From: Actinomycetospora sp. TBRC 11914
Lineage (GTDB): Bacteria > Actinomycetota > Actinomycetes > Mycobacteriales > Pseudonocardiaceae
Length of the DNA: 64,000 bases
Assembly: GCF_012933465.1 (NCBI RefSeq)
Contig: NZ_JABBND010000008.1
Coordinates: 164,989 to 228,988, forward strand
Direction of reading: 5' to 3'
Numbering within the stretch: the stretch's first letter is position 1; each line of letters begins with the position of its first letter. Made by a program: the position numbers and the translations under genes. The notes beneath the pieces are model-generated. The model was not told the origin of the DNA, did not search any database, and saw only the letters and a program-made list of their open reading frames with translations. This document shows, one piece after another, positions 23,354 through 31,994 of this stretch.

Positions 23354-24586
23354 TCAGGCCGGGACCGGCACCACCCCGTCCGCCACGGCCTCCTGCTCAC
23401 GGGCCAGGCGCCGCGCGTGCACCTGCAGCCCGCCGCTGACCATGAGCACCGCGAGCCCGGCGAGGGCGAGGACCGCGCCGACCAGCGCGGGCGCCAGCAG
23501 CCCGAACCCGGCCGCGATGACCAGGCCGCCGAGCCAGGCGCCGAGGGAGTTGGCCACGTTCGACGCCGACTGGATCGCCGCGGAGGCCATCGTCGGGGCC
23601 TCCCCCACGATGTCCATGATCCGCGTCTGGATGGCCGGGCCGAGCGCCAGCGAGAACATCCCCGCACCGAAGAGCGAGGCCACGGCGAGCAGCGGGGTCC
23701 CGACGGTCAGCGGGAACGTCGCCAGCACCACCGCGAGCGCCACGAGGCAGCCGCAGAGGGTCTTCAGCGGCGCCCGGTCGGCGAAGCGCCCGCCGAGCAC
23801 CGAGCCCGCCGTCATGCCGAGCCCGACCACCGCCAGCAGCAGCGTCACCACCGACGGGGAGAAGCCGCCGACCTGGGTGAGCATCGGCGTCACGTAGGAG
23901 TAGCAGGCGAACATGGCGCCGAAGCCGAAGACGACGGCGCCGAGGGAGAGCAGCACCTGGGGGTGGCGCAGCGCGCCGACCTCGTGGCGCAGGGCGGAGC
24001 GGCCGCCCTCGGCGGGCGCGGCGTCGGGGACGAAGGCCCACACGGCGGCGACCGCGAGCAGCCCGACGACGCCGACGGACGCGAAGGTCGCGCGCCATCC
24101 GAGGGCCTGGCCGAGCAGCGTCCCGAGCGGGACGCCGGCCACGTTGGCGACGGTCAGCCCGAGGAAGACCTTCGAGACGGCCCGCGCCCGGTGGGCGTGG
24201 TCGACCATCGAGGCGCCGGCGACGGACGCGGCGCCGAAGAACGCCCCGTGCGGCAGCCCGGTGAGGAACCGGATCGCCATCAGGGCGTCCATCCCGGGCG
24301 CGAGCGCGGAGAGCAGGTTGCCGACGGCGAACGTGGCCATCAGGGCCATCAGCACGGTCCGGCGGCGCAGGGTCACCGAGAGGCCGGCGAGCAGCGGGGC
24401 GCCGACGACGACGCCGAGCGCGTAGGCCGAGATGAGGTGGCCCGCTTCGGGCTCGGTGACACCGAGACCGGCCGCGACCTGCGGGAGCAGACCCATGATC
24501 ACGAACTCGGTGGTGCCGATGCCGAACGTGCCGACGGCGAGGGCGAACAGCGAGAGGCCCACGGGGAGGCGGCGGAGGGGGAGCAC
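23354..24586 (-). CDS. MFS transporter (DHA1 drug:H+ antiporter type)
   Basis: A 410-residue protein with twelve hydrophobic segments. It opens with LFALAVGTFGIGTTEFVIMGLLPQVA, the signature of the AraJ/Cmx/NepI-like group, and has LPHGAFFGAASV after helix 4. It probably exports drugs, sugars or nucleosides by proton antiport. A GTG start is read, with GAAGGACA upstream. It is divergent from a LysR regulator that begins 118 bases away and most likely controls it. Confidence 0.9.
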   Translation of the reverse strand: MLPLRRLPVGLSLFALAVGTFGIGTTEFVIMGLLPQVAAGLGVTEPEAGHLISAYALGVVVGAPLLAGLSVTLRRRTVLMALMATFAVGNLLSALAPGMDALMAIRFLTGLPHGAFFGAASVAGASMVDHAHRARAVSKVFLGLTVANVAGVPLGTLLGQALGWRATFASVGVVGLLAVAAVWAFVPDAAPAEGGRSALRHEVGALRHPQVLLSLGAVVFGFGAMFACYSYVTPMLTQVGGFSPSVVTLLLAVVGLGMTAGSVLGGRFADRAPLKTLCGCLVALAVVLATFPLTVGTPLLAVASLFGAGMFSLALGPAIQTRIMDIVGEAPTMASAAIQSASNVANSLGAWLGGLVIAAGFGLLAPALVGAVLALAGLAVLMVSGGLQVHARRLAREQEAVADGVVPVPA

Positions 24587-24679
24587 GGCATGTCCTTCGG
24601 GATCGATCCAGCAACAGCGCGGACCAGGCTTGTCCCCACCTCGCCATAAGTCGAAGAACCTCCGCTCTCGACCTCATAA

Positions 24680-24692
24680 GCACAGCTTGTGC
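24680..24692. promoter_or_regulatory. LysR-type operator candidate between MFS and LysR genes
   Basis: GCACA-GCT-TGTGC is a 13-base palindrome located 12 bases before the LysR start and about 94 bases from the MFS start. The symmetry and position suit a LysR autoregulatory site. Confidence 0.45.
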
Positions 24693-24703
24693 ATGCTGGT
24701 CAC

Positions 24704-25609
24704 GTGCCGACGCTGCGCCAGTTCGAGGCCTACCTCACGGTCGTCGACGAGGGCTCGTTCACACGGGCCGCCCAGCGACTCGGGGTCTCCCAGCCCGGTC
24801 TGTCCCAGCAGGTGGCGGCCCTGGAGCGCGAGCTGGGCTCGTCGCTGTTCAGCCGCCTGCCCCGCTCGGTGACTCTGACGCCCACCGGGCGCGCGCTGCT
24901 CCCCCACGCCCGCGCCTGCGTGGACGCGGCGTCGCGCGCCACCACCGCGGCGCGCTCGGTGGCCGGGACCTCGGCCGGGGAGCTGCGGATCGCGGTCGTC
25001 TACTCGGTCGGGCTCGGCCTGCTCCCAGGCGTGCTCACCCGCTGGCGCGCCGACCATCCCGGCGTCGGCGTGCGCCTGCTCGAGCAGAACGGCGTGGACT
25101 CCCTGACCACGGTCATGCAGGACGGTCAGGCCGACGTCGGGATCGGCCCGACGCCGCACGGGTGGCGGGGTCGGGTCCGGGTGCTGGGCACCGAGGAGCT
25201 CGTCGTGCTCCTCCCACCGGACGGCCCGCCCGACGTCCGCGGCGGCGAGATCGCCCTCTCCCGGCTGGCCGACGTGGCCTGGGTGCAGTACGCGCCCAGC
25301 CACGGGCTCTCCGCCGACCTGGACGCCGCGGCCGGGGCGGCCGGCTTCCGCCCCCGGCTGGCGGTGCGCACCGAGCAGACCGCGATGGCCCCCCAGCTGG
25401 TCGCCGCCGGGATCGGGCCCGCCCTGGTGCCCGCGGGGATCGTGCCGTCGTCGTTCACGGGCCGCATCGCCCGGCCGGTCCCCCGCGTCGAGCGCGAGCT
25501 CGCCGCCACGACGGGGGCCGAGCCCGACGCCCTCACCTCACGCTTCGTGGCCCTGCTGGCGCGCCGCGCCGTCCTCATGCCCCCGCACGTCGCCGAGCGC
25601 CTGACCTGA
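24704..25609 (+). CDS. LysR family transcriptional regulator
   Basis: A 301-residue regulator: N-terminal HTH (FEAYLTVVDEGSFTRAAQRLGVSQPGLSQQVAALERELG) and a periplasmic-binding-like effector domain from about residue 90. The GTG at 24704 gives the standard start PTLRQFEAYL; an in-frame GTG 15 bases earlier adds only five residues. It is divergent from the MFS exporter. Its 3' end overlaps the gatD 3' end by 35 bases on the opposite strand, so the two genes converge tightly. Confidence 0.92.
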   Translation: MPTLRQFEAYLTVVDEGSFTRAAQRLGVSQPGLSQQVAALERELGSSLFSRLPRSVTLTPTGRALLPHARACVDAASRATTAARSVAGTSAGELRIAVVYSVGLGLLPGVLTRWRADHPGVGVRLLEQNGVDSLTTVMQDGQADVGIGPTPHGWRGRVRVLGTEELVVLLPPDGPPDVRGGEIALSRLADVAWVQYAPSHGLSADLDAAAGAAGFRPRLAVRTEQTAMAPQLVAAGIGPALVPAGIVPSSFTGRIARPVPRVERELAATTGAEPDALTSRFVALLARRAVLMPPHVAERLT

Positions 25610-26435
25610 CGTCGCCGCAGACGCGGCGCCGGCCCCGCAACCGCTCGGCGGTCGCGGTCGGCAGCCCCTCGGGCAGCACCAGCGGCGGCAGCTCCCCCAC
25701 CGCGCGGGTGAGCAGCAGGTCCGCGAGCACCGGGTTGCGGGCGAGCACCGGTCCGTGCAGGTAGGTCCCGACGACGTTGCCGTGCCCGCGGTCCGAGACC
25801 GCGCCCTCGAGCCCCCCGGGGCCGTTGCCGGCGCCCCCCTGGCGGGCGGGCTCACGCAGCCGGGCGAGCGGGGCGGCGTCGGGGCCGAGCTCGGTGAGGC
25901 CACCGTGGTTCTCGAAGCCCTCGAGCGGGCCGTCGAGCCCCTCGAGGAGCGGGTCCGCGACCACGTCGCCGATCCGGCGCGGCCCGCCGCCCGGGCGGGT
26001 CTCGAGGTCGAGCGCGCCGAGGCCCGCGACCCGCGTGCCGTCGGCGATGGTGAAGGAGGTGCCGAGCACCTGCAGGCCGGCACACACCGCGAGGGTGGGG
26101 GCGCCGCGGTCGAGGGCGCGGCGCAGCCCGATCGAGTCGCGGAGCCGGTCGCACGCCAGCACCTGGGCCGCGTCCTCGCCGCCGCCGAGGACGTAGAGGT
26201 CGCCGTCGGCGGGGACCGCGTCGGTCCAGCCCACGGTCAGCACGCGGGCCGGGATCCCGCGCCACCGCAGGCGCGTGGCGAGCACGGCCGCGTTGCCGGC
26301 GTCGCCGTAGGTGCCGAGCACCTCGGGCAGCAGCAGCACGACGGTCACCGGGTCGACTGCGTCCCCCGCGGGAGACGTCGGCACCGGGCTCATCGGGATC
26401 CCCTCCGGGAAGGTCGCGACACGGGCGTCGCTCAC
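25575..26435 (-). CDS. gatD: Lipid II isoglutaminyl synthase, glutamine amidotransferase subunit GatD
   Basis: A 286-residue CobB/CobQ-type class I amidotransferase. LPEVLGTYGDAGNAAVLATRL is the GatD opening, the nucleophile is C118 in TLAVCAGLQVLG, and H227 in GTYLHGPVLARNP completes the active site. It hydrolyses glutamine and passes ammonia to MurT for amidation of the stem D-glutamate of lipid II, which is needed for efficient cross-linking. The GTG start overlaps the murT TGA. The N-terminal 30 residues and the basic C-terminal tail are longer than minimal GatD. Confidence 0.92.
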   Translation of the reverse strand: MSDARVATFPEGIPMSPVPTSPAGDAVDPVTVVLLLPEVLGTYGDAGNAAVLATRLRWRGIPARVLTVGWTDAVPADGDLYVLGGGEDAAQVLACDRLRDSIGLRRALDRGAPTLAVCAGLQVLGTSFTIADGTRVAGLGALDLETRPGGGPRRIGDVVADPLLEGLDGPLEGFENHGGLTELGPDAAPLARLREPARQGGAGNGPGGLEGAVSDRGHGNVVGTYLHGPVLARNPVLADLLLTRAVGELPPLVLPEGLPTATAERLRGRRRVCGDVRSGARRRAGA

Positions 26436-27715
26436 GTCAGCGCCCGGGTGGCGTCGTGGAAGGCGGTGTAGTTCCCGACCAGGTCCACGTCACCCACAGT
26501 GTCGCGCGTCGCGGCGACGGCGTCATCTGCCAACCGATGCCCGACCCCGGCGTAGGCCAGCCGCACCGACAGGTCGGCCGCCCGTTCGCCGGCCGCCACC
26601 AGCGGATGGCGGGCGAGCCGTTCGAACTCGACGTCCCACAGCCACGACACGTCGCGGCCGTCGGCCTCGCGGGAGTTGACGGCGACGACGACGGGCCGGG
26701 CCGGCCCCTCGTCGAGCAGGTCGAGCACCTGCGCCCACCCCGCCGGGTTCTTCGCGAGCAGCAGCCGTGTGGTCCCGCCGGGGCGGGTGACGGTGCGGTA
26801 CCGGCCGCCGACCTGCGCGAGGTCCCGCAGCCGCCCGGCCGCGACGGCGGGCTCGACCCCGAGCTCCGCCCCCACGGCCAGCGCGAAGGTGGCGTTCAGC
26901 CGGTTCACGTGCCCGGGCAGCTGCAGGTCGAGCGTCGTCGCCGTCCCGTCGGGGCCGCGCACCGTGGCGGTGCCGCCCTCCTCGACGAGAGTCCAGTCGC
27001 CGTCCGGGCGGGCCAGCCCGCACGCCGAGCAGGCCCAGCGGACCCCGGCGTGCTCCACCGGGCCGTCGCAGCGGGGGCAGACCCCGGCGTCGCCGTTCCA
27101 CCGGCTCGGCGAGGACACCCACAGCGGGGCCGCGGCGGAGAACCCGGCCCCGGCGCAGAGGACGTCGTCCGCGAAGGCGACCACCCGCGCCGTCGGGTGG
27201 GCGGCGACCGCGTCGCCCACGCGGCGGGCGACGGTGCGCACCTCGCCGACGCGGTCGAGCTGGTCGCGGCTGAAGTTCAGCAGCACGATCACCCGCGGGT
27301 CGGTCGCCGCGGCGACCTCGCCGAGGTAGGACTCGTCGACCTCCATCACCGCCACCGACCCGGAGCCGGCGGTCCCGGCGGAGGACGCCAGGGCGTCGAG
27401 CAGGGCGGTCGTGATGCCGTCGGGCATGTTGGCGCCGAGGTGGTTGGTCGCGACCTCGTGGCCCGCGCCGCCGAGGACGCGGGCGATCATCGAGGTGGTG
27501 GTGGTCTTGCCGTTGGTCCCGGTGACGAGCACGACGGTCCGTTCGGCGGCGAGCCGGGCGAGGACGCGGCGGTCGACCATCGTCGCCACGCGCCCACCGA
27601 TGACCGAGCCGTGCCGGCCCGCGCGGCGGGCGGCCCCGCTCACGACGCGGGCCGCCACCACGGCGGCGCGGGCCCGGACGGGCAGCCGGGCCGGTCGACG
27701 GAGAGTCACGGTCAC
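26432..27715 (-). CDS. murT: Lipid II isoglutaminyl synthase, Mur ligase-like subunit MurT
   Basis: A 427-residue Mur-ligase homologue with ATP loop GTNGKTT (residues 66-72), MEVDESYLGEV and a zinc ribbon (C213, C216, C229, C232 in CPRCD and CSACG) that is diagnostic of MurT. The C-terminal DUF1727 domain begins near residue 310. With GatD it amidates lipid II. The GTG at 27715 is chosen, with another GTG 6 bases later. Translation is coupled to gatD. The start lies 62 bases from the divergent response regulator. Confidence 0.95.
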   Translation of the reverse strand: MTVTLRRPARLPVRARAAVVAARVVSGAARRAGRHGSVIGGRVATMVDRRVLARLAAERTVVLVTGTNGKTTTTSMIARVLGGAGHEVATNHLGANMPDGITTALLDALASSAGTAGSGSVAVMEVDESYLGEVAAATDPRVIVLLNFSRDQLDRVGEVRTVARRVGDAVAAHPTARVVAFADDVLCAGAGFSAAAPLWVSSPSRWNGDAGVCPRCDGPVEHAGVRWACSACGLARPDGDWTLVEEGGTATVRGPDGTATTLDLQLPGHVNRLNATFALAVGAELGVEPAVAAGRLRDLAQVGGRYRTVTRPGGTTRLLLAKNPAGWAQVLDLLDEGPARPVVVAVNSREADGRDVSWLWDVEFERLARHPLVAAGERAADLSVRLAYAGVGHRLADDAVAATRDTVGDVDLVGNYTAFHDATRALT

Positions 27716-27754
27716 GACTCTGCGCCGGTCCGGGTTAACGGTCGGCAAGACGAA

Positions 27755-27781
27755 CCACAACAATATGGTGGTCGGTTGTGG
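27755..27781. promoter_or_regulatory. Inverted repeat at the start of the response regulator gene
   Basis: CCACAAC (27755-27761) and GTTGTGG (27775-27781) form perfect 7-base arms around 13 bases; the right arm contains the GTG start. The AT-rich AACAATATGG lies between and may be a -10 region for a very short leader. It could be a regulator binding site or hairpin controlling translation. Confidence 0.35.
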
Positions 27782-28464
27782 CGCAGCTCTGGGTCGTCGA
27801 GGACGACGAGACCATCCGGGGGGTGCTCGCCTCGCGCTTCGAGGCGGAGGGTCACCGGGTGCGGGCGTTCGCCGACGGCACCTCCTCGCTCGACCGGTCG
27901 CTGCCGGGCCCGGATCTCGTGCTGCTCGACCTCGGCCTCCCCGACCTCGAGGGCGCCGAGGTCTGCCGCCGGCTGCGCATCGGCCACCCGGACTCCGTCA
28001 TCGTCGTGCTCACCGCCCGGGCCGACGAGATGGACGTGGTCGTGGCCCTCGAGGCGGGCGCCGACGACTACCTCGTCAAGCCGGTCCGCTACACCGAGCT
28101 CGCCGCGCGGGTGCGCGCCCACCTGCGCCGGGCGGGTGCCCCGCCGCCGGAGGGCGCGGGGCGGGGCGGGCGGCTCGCCGTCGGCGACCTCACCGTCGAC
28201 CTCGCGGCCCGCACCGTCACCCGCGCCGGCGCCGAGGTCCCGCTGCGCGCCAAGGAGTTCGACCTGCTCGCCCGGCTCGCGTCGGAGGCGGGCGCCGTCG
28301 TCACCCGGGAGGCCCTGATGAGCGACGTGTGGGACGAGCACTGGTCGGGCTCGACGAAGACCCTCGACGTCCACATCGCCGCCCTGCGCCGCAAGCTCGG
28401 CGCGACGCCCGCCATCGCCACCGTCCGCGGGCACGGCTACCGCCTCGAGCGGCCGGGGAGCTGA
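27778..28464 (+). CDS. OmpR family response regulator
   Basis: A 228-residue two-domain regulator. The receiver domain has the acidic pair E8-D9-D10, phospho-acceptor D51 (VLLDLGLPD) and K105-type Lys in YLVKPV. The C-terminal winged helix (from about 135) ends with TLDVHIAALRRKLG and TVRGHGYRL. The paired kinase starts 1 base after its stop. It probably binds promoters controlled by the kinase signal, possibly including the divergent murT-gatD pair. Confidence 0.95.
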   Translation: MAQLWVVEDDETIRGVLASRFEAEGHRVRAFADGTSSLDRSLPGPDLVLLDLGLPDLEGAEVCRRLRIGHPDSVIVVLTARADEMDVVVALEAGADDYLVKPVRYTELAARVRAHLRRAGAPPPEGAGRGGRLAVGDLTVDLAARTVTRAGAEVPLRAKEFDLLARLASEAGAVVTREALMSDVWDEHWSGSTKTLDVHIAALRRKLGATPAIATVRGHGYRLERPGS

Positions 28465-28465
28465 G

Positions 28466-29812
28466 GTGCAGGCCCGGATCACCCGGTTCGCGGTGATCGT
28501 GTCGATGGTCGCGATCACCGTCTTCGGTCTGCCGCTGGCGGTCGGCGCGGCGCGCTACTACGTCGTCGACGAGCAGAGCGACCTCGAGGGCGACGCGCAG
28601 GTCGCGGCCGACGGCATCGCGCCGGTGCTCGCCGCGGGCCACGTCCCGGTCGACGTCTCCCCCGTCTCCGCCGAGAGTCCCGCCGCGGTCTACGGCCTCG
28701 ACGGCCACAAGATCACCGGCGACGGGCCGCCGCGGCTGTCGCCGGCCCTCTCCGGGGCGCTGACCGGCCGCGTCGTCCGCTCCAGCGCCGAGGGCGACTA
28801 CCTCGTGGCGGTGCCGGTGCTCGACGGCGACCGCCGCGTGGGCGCCCTGCGGGCCTCCCGCGCCCAGGCCGAGTCCTACGAGCGGACCGGGGTGACGTGG
28901 GCGGTGATGCTCGTCCTGGGCGTGGCGGCCGTGGCGGGCACCCGGCTGGTGGCGCGGCGGCTGGCGGTGCGGCTCTCCGCGCCGCTCGAGGTGCTGGCGG
29001 GCGACGCGGCCCGCCTCGGCGAGGGCGACTTCACCGTGTCCGAGCCCCCGCCGAGCGGGCGGCGGGACCCGGTGCCGGAGATCGCCGCGGTGCACCGCTC
29101 GCTCGCCGTCACCGCGTCCCGGCTCGACGAGCTCGTCACCCGGGAGCGGGCCTTCTCGGCCGAGGCCTCCCACCAGCTGCGCACCCCGCTGGCCGGGCTG
29201 CGGCTGCGGCTCGAGGAGGCCGCGAGCCTCCCGCCGGGCTCGCCGGGGGTCCGCGAGGCCGTCGACTCGGCCCTCGAGGCCGCGGACCGCCTCGACCGCA
29301 CCGTCGAGGAGCTGCTGCGCCTCGCCCGGGAGCCGGCCGGGGCCCGCCGGGAGGAGCTCGCGGTGGACGACCTCGTGGGCCGGGTGGTCGCCGAGGTCCG
29401 GGCCGACGTCCCCGAGGGGCGGACCGTGTCGGTGCACTTCGAGGACGGCGACCTGCACGCCCACGGGTCGGCGGCCGCCGTCCGCCAGATCCTGACGGTG
29501 CTGGTGGAGAACGCGCTGGTCCACGGCACCGGCGCGGTGAGCGTCACCACCCGCAACGCCGGCCCCGCGGTGGCGGTGGACGTCGCCGACGAGGGCACGC
29601 TGACCGTCGACGAGGCGGCCCTGTTCGCCGGCCGCTCGGGCGACCGGGCCCCGGACGGCGGGGGTCGCGACGGGCACGGCATCGGGCTCGCGCTGGCGCG
29701 GCGGCTGGCCGAGGCGCAGGGGGGCCGGTTGCGGCTGCGCTCCCCCGCGCCGACCACGGTCACCCTGCTGCTGCCCGGCGTGGCGGACGACCCGGGCGCG
29801 GGCGGGGCGTGA
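28466..29812 (+). CDS. Sensor histidine kinase
   Basis: A 448-residue membrane kinase. Membrane helices lie at about residues 7-28 and 138-160 with an extracytoplasmic sensor of about 110 residues between them; a HAMP-like segment follows. The phospho-acceptor is H236 in SHQLRTPLAGLRLRLEEA. The ATP-binding domain has VENALVHG (N box) and GHGIGLALARRLAEAQGG (G2 box). It forms a two-component system with the preceding regulator. The sensed signal is unknown; the divergent cell-wall amidation genes make an envelope signal plausible. Confidence 0.93.
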   Translation: MQARITRFAVIVSMVAITVFGLPLAVGAARYYVVDEQSDLEGDAQVAADGIAPVLAAGHVPVDVSPVSAESPAAVYGLDGHKITGDGPPRLSPALSGALTGRVVRSSAEGDYLVAVPVLDGDRRVGALRASRAQAESYERTGVTWAVMLVLGVAAVAGTRLVARRLAVRLSAPLEVLAGDAARLGEGDFTVSEPPPSGRRDPVPEIAAVHRSLAVTASRLDELVTRERAFSAEASHQLRTPLAGLRLRLEEAASLPPGSPGVREAVDSALEAADRLDRTVEELLRLAREPAGARREELAVDDLVGRVVAEVRADVPEGRTVSVHFEDGDLHAHGSAAAVRQILTVLVENALVHGTGAVSVTTRNAGPAVAVDVADEGTLTVDEAALFAGRSGDRAPDGGGRDGHGIGLALARRLAEAQGGRLRLRSPAPTTVTLLLPGVADDPGAGGA

Positions 29813-29841
29813 ACCGGGGCCGGGAGGGGAAGGACGGGCGC

Positions 29842-30630
29842 ATGGATCTCGGACTGGACGGTGCCCGCGCGATCGTCACCGGCGCCTCACGGGGGATCGG
29901 GCTGGCCTGCGCGCAGGCGCTGGCGGGCGAGGGCGCCTCGGTCGCGCTCGTCGCCCGGTCCGCCGACGACCTGGAGCGCGCGGCCGCGACGGTGGAGGGC
30001 ACCACCCTCGCCGTCGTCGCCGACACCACCGACGACGACGCCGTGCGCGCGATGGTGGCGCGGGTGGTGCGGGAGTGGGGCGGCGTCGACGTCCTCGTCA
30101 ACGCCGCCGCCCGCCCGGCCGGCGGGGGCCCGATCCCGCCGCTGACCGAGCTGACCGACGACGCCGTCACCGGCGAGTTCGACACCAAGGTGATGGGCTA
30201 CCTGCGCTGCGCCCGGGCGGTCGCGCCGTCGATGATCGCCCAGGGGGCCGGGCGGATCGTCAACATCAGCGGGTTGAACGCGCGCCGCACCGGCTCGATC
30301 GCGGGGACCATCCGCAACGTCGCGGTCGCCGCCCTCACCGCGAACCTCGCCGACGAGCTCGGCCCGCACGGCATCGGCGCGACGTGCGTGCACCCGGGGA
30401 TGACCGAGACCGAGCGGATCCCGCAGCTGGTCGCCGACCAGGCGGCCGCGCGGGGTGTCCCCGACGCGGAGGTGCGCCGGGGCCTGGAGTCGTCCACCAG
30501 CCTGCGGCGGCTGATCACCGCGGCCGAGGTGGCCGACGTCGTGGTGTTCCTGTCCTCGCCCCGCTCGGTGGCGATCACCGGCGACTCGATCGGGGCCGGG
30601 GGCGGCCAGCCCGGCGTCGTGCACTACTAA
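29842..30630 (+). CDS. Atypical SDR family protein lacking the usual Tyr/Lys pair
   Basis: A 262-residue short-chain dehydrogenase fold: TGASRGIGLACAQALAGEG cofactor loop, NAAARPAGGG, NISGLNARRTG (Ser region) and the normal C-terminal FLSSPRSVAITGDSIGAGGG. Where classical members have Y-x-x-x-K, this protein reads GTIRNVAVAALT, so Tyr is replaced by Gly and Lys by Asn when helix 5 is aligned to ADELGPHGI. It may bind NAD(P) without normal catalysis or use a different mechanism. It starts 29 bases after the kinase gene. The aligned loss is from eye alignment. Confidence 0.85.
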   Translation: MDLGLDGARAIVTGASRGIGLACAQALAGEGASVALVARSADDLERAAATVEGTTLAVVADTTDDDAVRAMVARVVREWGGVDVLVNAAARPAGGGPIPPLTELTDDAVTGEFDTKVMGYLRCARAVAPSMIAQGAGRIVNISGLNARRTGSIAGTIRNVAVAALTANLADELGPHGIGATCVHPGMTETERIPQLVADQAAARGVPDAEVRRGLESSTSLRRLITAAEVADVVVFLSSPRSVAITGDSIGAGGGQPGVVHY

Positions 30631-31026
30631 CGACCCCGGACATGCCGGGACGGCGCCTCCCCGCGTGGGGGTGACGCCGTCCCGGGCTCGGAGGAACGTT
30701 CGGATTCGGGACCCGCTCCGGGTGTCCCGGCGCACCGCTCGTGGGGTTGCGCTCTCGTGGGCGTGCCGTCGCCGTGCCTCGAGGAGCTACGGGCGGCCGT
30801 GATCCGACGAGCGGTGGGGGCCGGTCCAGTGCGGGATCATCCCTGCGATCAATGGATCACCTGCCTCCTCGTCGGGGGTGGGGCACGCCGTGCGGTTCGA
30901 TCCACGGGCTCTCGGATGGGATCAAACCGTGTGATCGGGACCACATCGACAGGTTCGACCGTACTCGGCAGCAGGGAGCAGTCAAGGGTTACCGGACGGT
31001 GAACGTGGCTCCTCGGCGCGTCGCGG
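30631..31026 (+). other. 396-bp gene-free region with terminator and eroded sequence
   Basis: The first 55 bases hold the strong hairpin annotated separately. The remainder has no convincing gene. Compared with its neighbours it is richer in A and T and contains several GATCC/GATCA-rich stretches (30796-30960), suggesting degraded or foreign DNA. An 81-residue frame at 30757-31002 has poor codon bias and was not accepted. The next feature is a gene remnant, so this region may be the site of an old deletion. Confidence 0.45.
30645..30685. terminator. Hairpin terminator after the atypical SDR gene
   Basis: CCGGGACGGCG (30645-30655) and CGCCGTCCCGG (30675-30685) are perfect 11-base complements, with an inner CCTCCCC/GGGGGTG pairing in the loop. 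It begins 15 bases after the SDR stop and is the most stable simple hairpin in this neighbourhood. No T-run follows, as is common in high-GC actinobacteria. Confidence 0.75.
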
Positions 31027-31293
31027 TCACAGCGTGTCGGCGACCCACGAGGCGTAGCTCCGGGCCGGGTGACCGGTGCGCTCGGCGACCTCGCCCGTGA
31101 CCGGCGCCGGACCGTCGATGGTCTGCTCCCAGTAGCGGAACAACGACTCCACCACCCCCTCGGGCACACGTGCGGCCATTCGCTCCCGGGCGGTCGCCGG
31201 ATCCACCGCGCGGACCTCGATCGGGTGGCCCAGGTGCTCGGCGACGATCCCGATCTGGGCGGCGAACGTCAGCGACTCCGGCCCCGTGCCCAC
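31027..31293 (-). pseudogene. C-terminal remnant of an NmrA-like NAD(P)-binding protein
   Basis: An 88-residue coding remnant, ending at a normal stop, resembles only the last third of NmrA-type NAD(P)H-binding proteins (SLTFAAQIGIVAEHLGHPI, FRYWEQTIDGPAPVTGEVAERTGHPARSYASWVAD). The Rossmann domain with its GxxGxxG loop, which should precede it, is missing; the upstream DNA in this frame belongs to the metallo-beta-lactamase-fold gene in another frame. A deletion fused the two genes. It is unlikely to make a working protein. Confidence 0.75.
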
Positions 31294-31982
31294 CGCACGG
31301 CCGGGCCGTGGCCGGGGAAGAGCCGGTCCGCGTCCAGGCCGCGCAGTGCCGCGAGCGAGGCCTCGGCGGCCGCCGGATCGTGGTGGAACATCCGGTCGAG
31401 CAGCTGCGGGCCGGTCCGCGCGCTGGTGGGGTGGGCGGTGACGAGCGCGTCGCCGGAGGCGACCACGCCGTCGTCGGGGAAGTGCCACGCGACGTGGCCG
31501 CTGGTGTGGCCCGGCGTCGGGACCGCGACCGGGCGGCCCGGCAGGTCGAGCCGCTCGCCGGTGTCGACGTCGACGCCGACGGCGCGCGTGTCCCGCACCG
31601 GGCGCAGGCCGCCGGCGCCGAGCACGCCCACCGCCCAGCGGGCCACCCGCGGGCGCCACGCCCGGGCGGCGATCGCGGCCGGCGAGACCTGCTCGAGGAA
31701 CTCCCGGCGCAGGTGCGCCGCCTCGCCCTGCGAGGCCAGGACGGGCACGTGCGCCGGGAGCGCGGCGAGGCCGCCGACGTGGTCGACGTGGGCGTGGGTG
31801 ACGAGCACCGCCACCACGTCGTCGAGCGTCCGACCGGCCGCCGTCACGGAGGCGACGAGAGCCTCGGCGTCGTCCGGGAAGCCGGCGTCGACCAGCAGCA
31901 CGTCGGTGCCCTCGACGACGACGGTCCAGGCCGCATAGCCGGTCCCCCGACGCGATCCGTGGTGGCGCAGCACGGTGGTCAT
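31269..31982 (-). CDS. MBL-fold metallohydrolase, probably truncated at its C terminus
   Basis: A 237-residue metallo-beta-lactamase-fold protein: LLVDAGFPDDAEAL, the metal site THAHVDHVGG (residues about 62-71), PGHTSGHVAWHF and SGDALV. The last motif expected, GHGP, is present near residue 227, and then the frame runs into the NmrA-like remnant and stops after WARGRSR. The usual C-terminal helix is therefore missing or replaced. It may still be active, since all metal ligands are present. It begins 12 bases after the alpha/beta hydrolase stop, so they share an operon. The substrate is unknown. Confidence 0.82.
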   Translation of the reverse strand: MTTVLRHHGSRRGTGYAAWTVVVEGTDVLLVDAGFPDDAEALVASVTAAGRTLDDVVAVLVTHAHVDHVGGLAALPAHVPVLASQGEAAHLRREFLEQVSPAAIAARAWRPRVARWAVGVLGAGGLRPVRDTRAVGVDVDTGERLDLPGRPVAVPTPGHTSGHVAWHFPDDGVVASGDALVTAHPTSARTGPQLLDRMFHHDPAAAEASLAALRGLDADRLFPGHGPAVRWARGRSR

Positions 31983-31994
31983 CCTCGCAGCACC

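Noticed and set aside
30757..31002. An 81-residue open frame in the gene-free region
   Set aside because: Codon use is unlike neighbouring genes, no family is recognisable and no ribosome site is seen.
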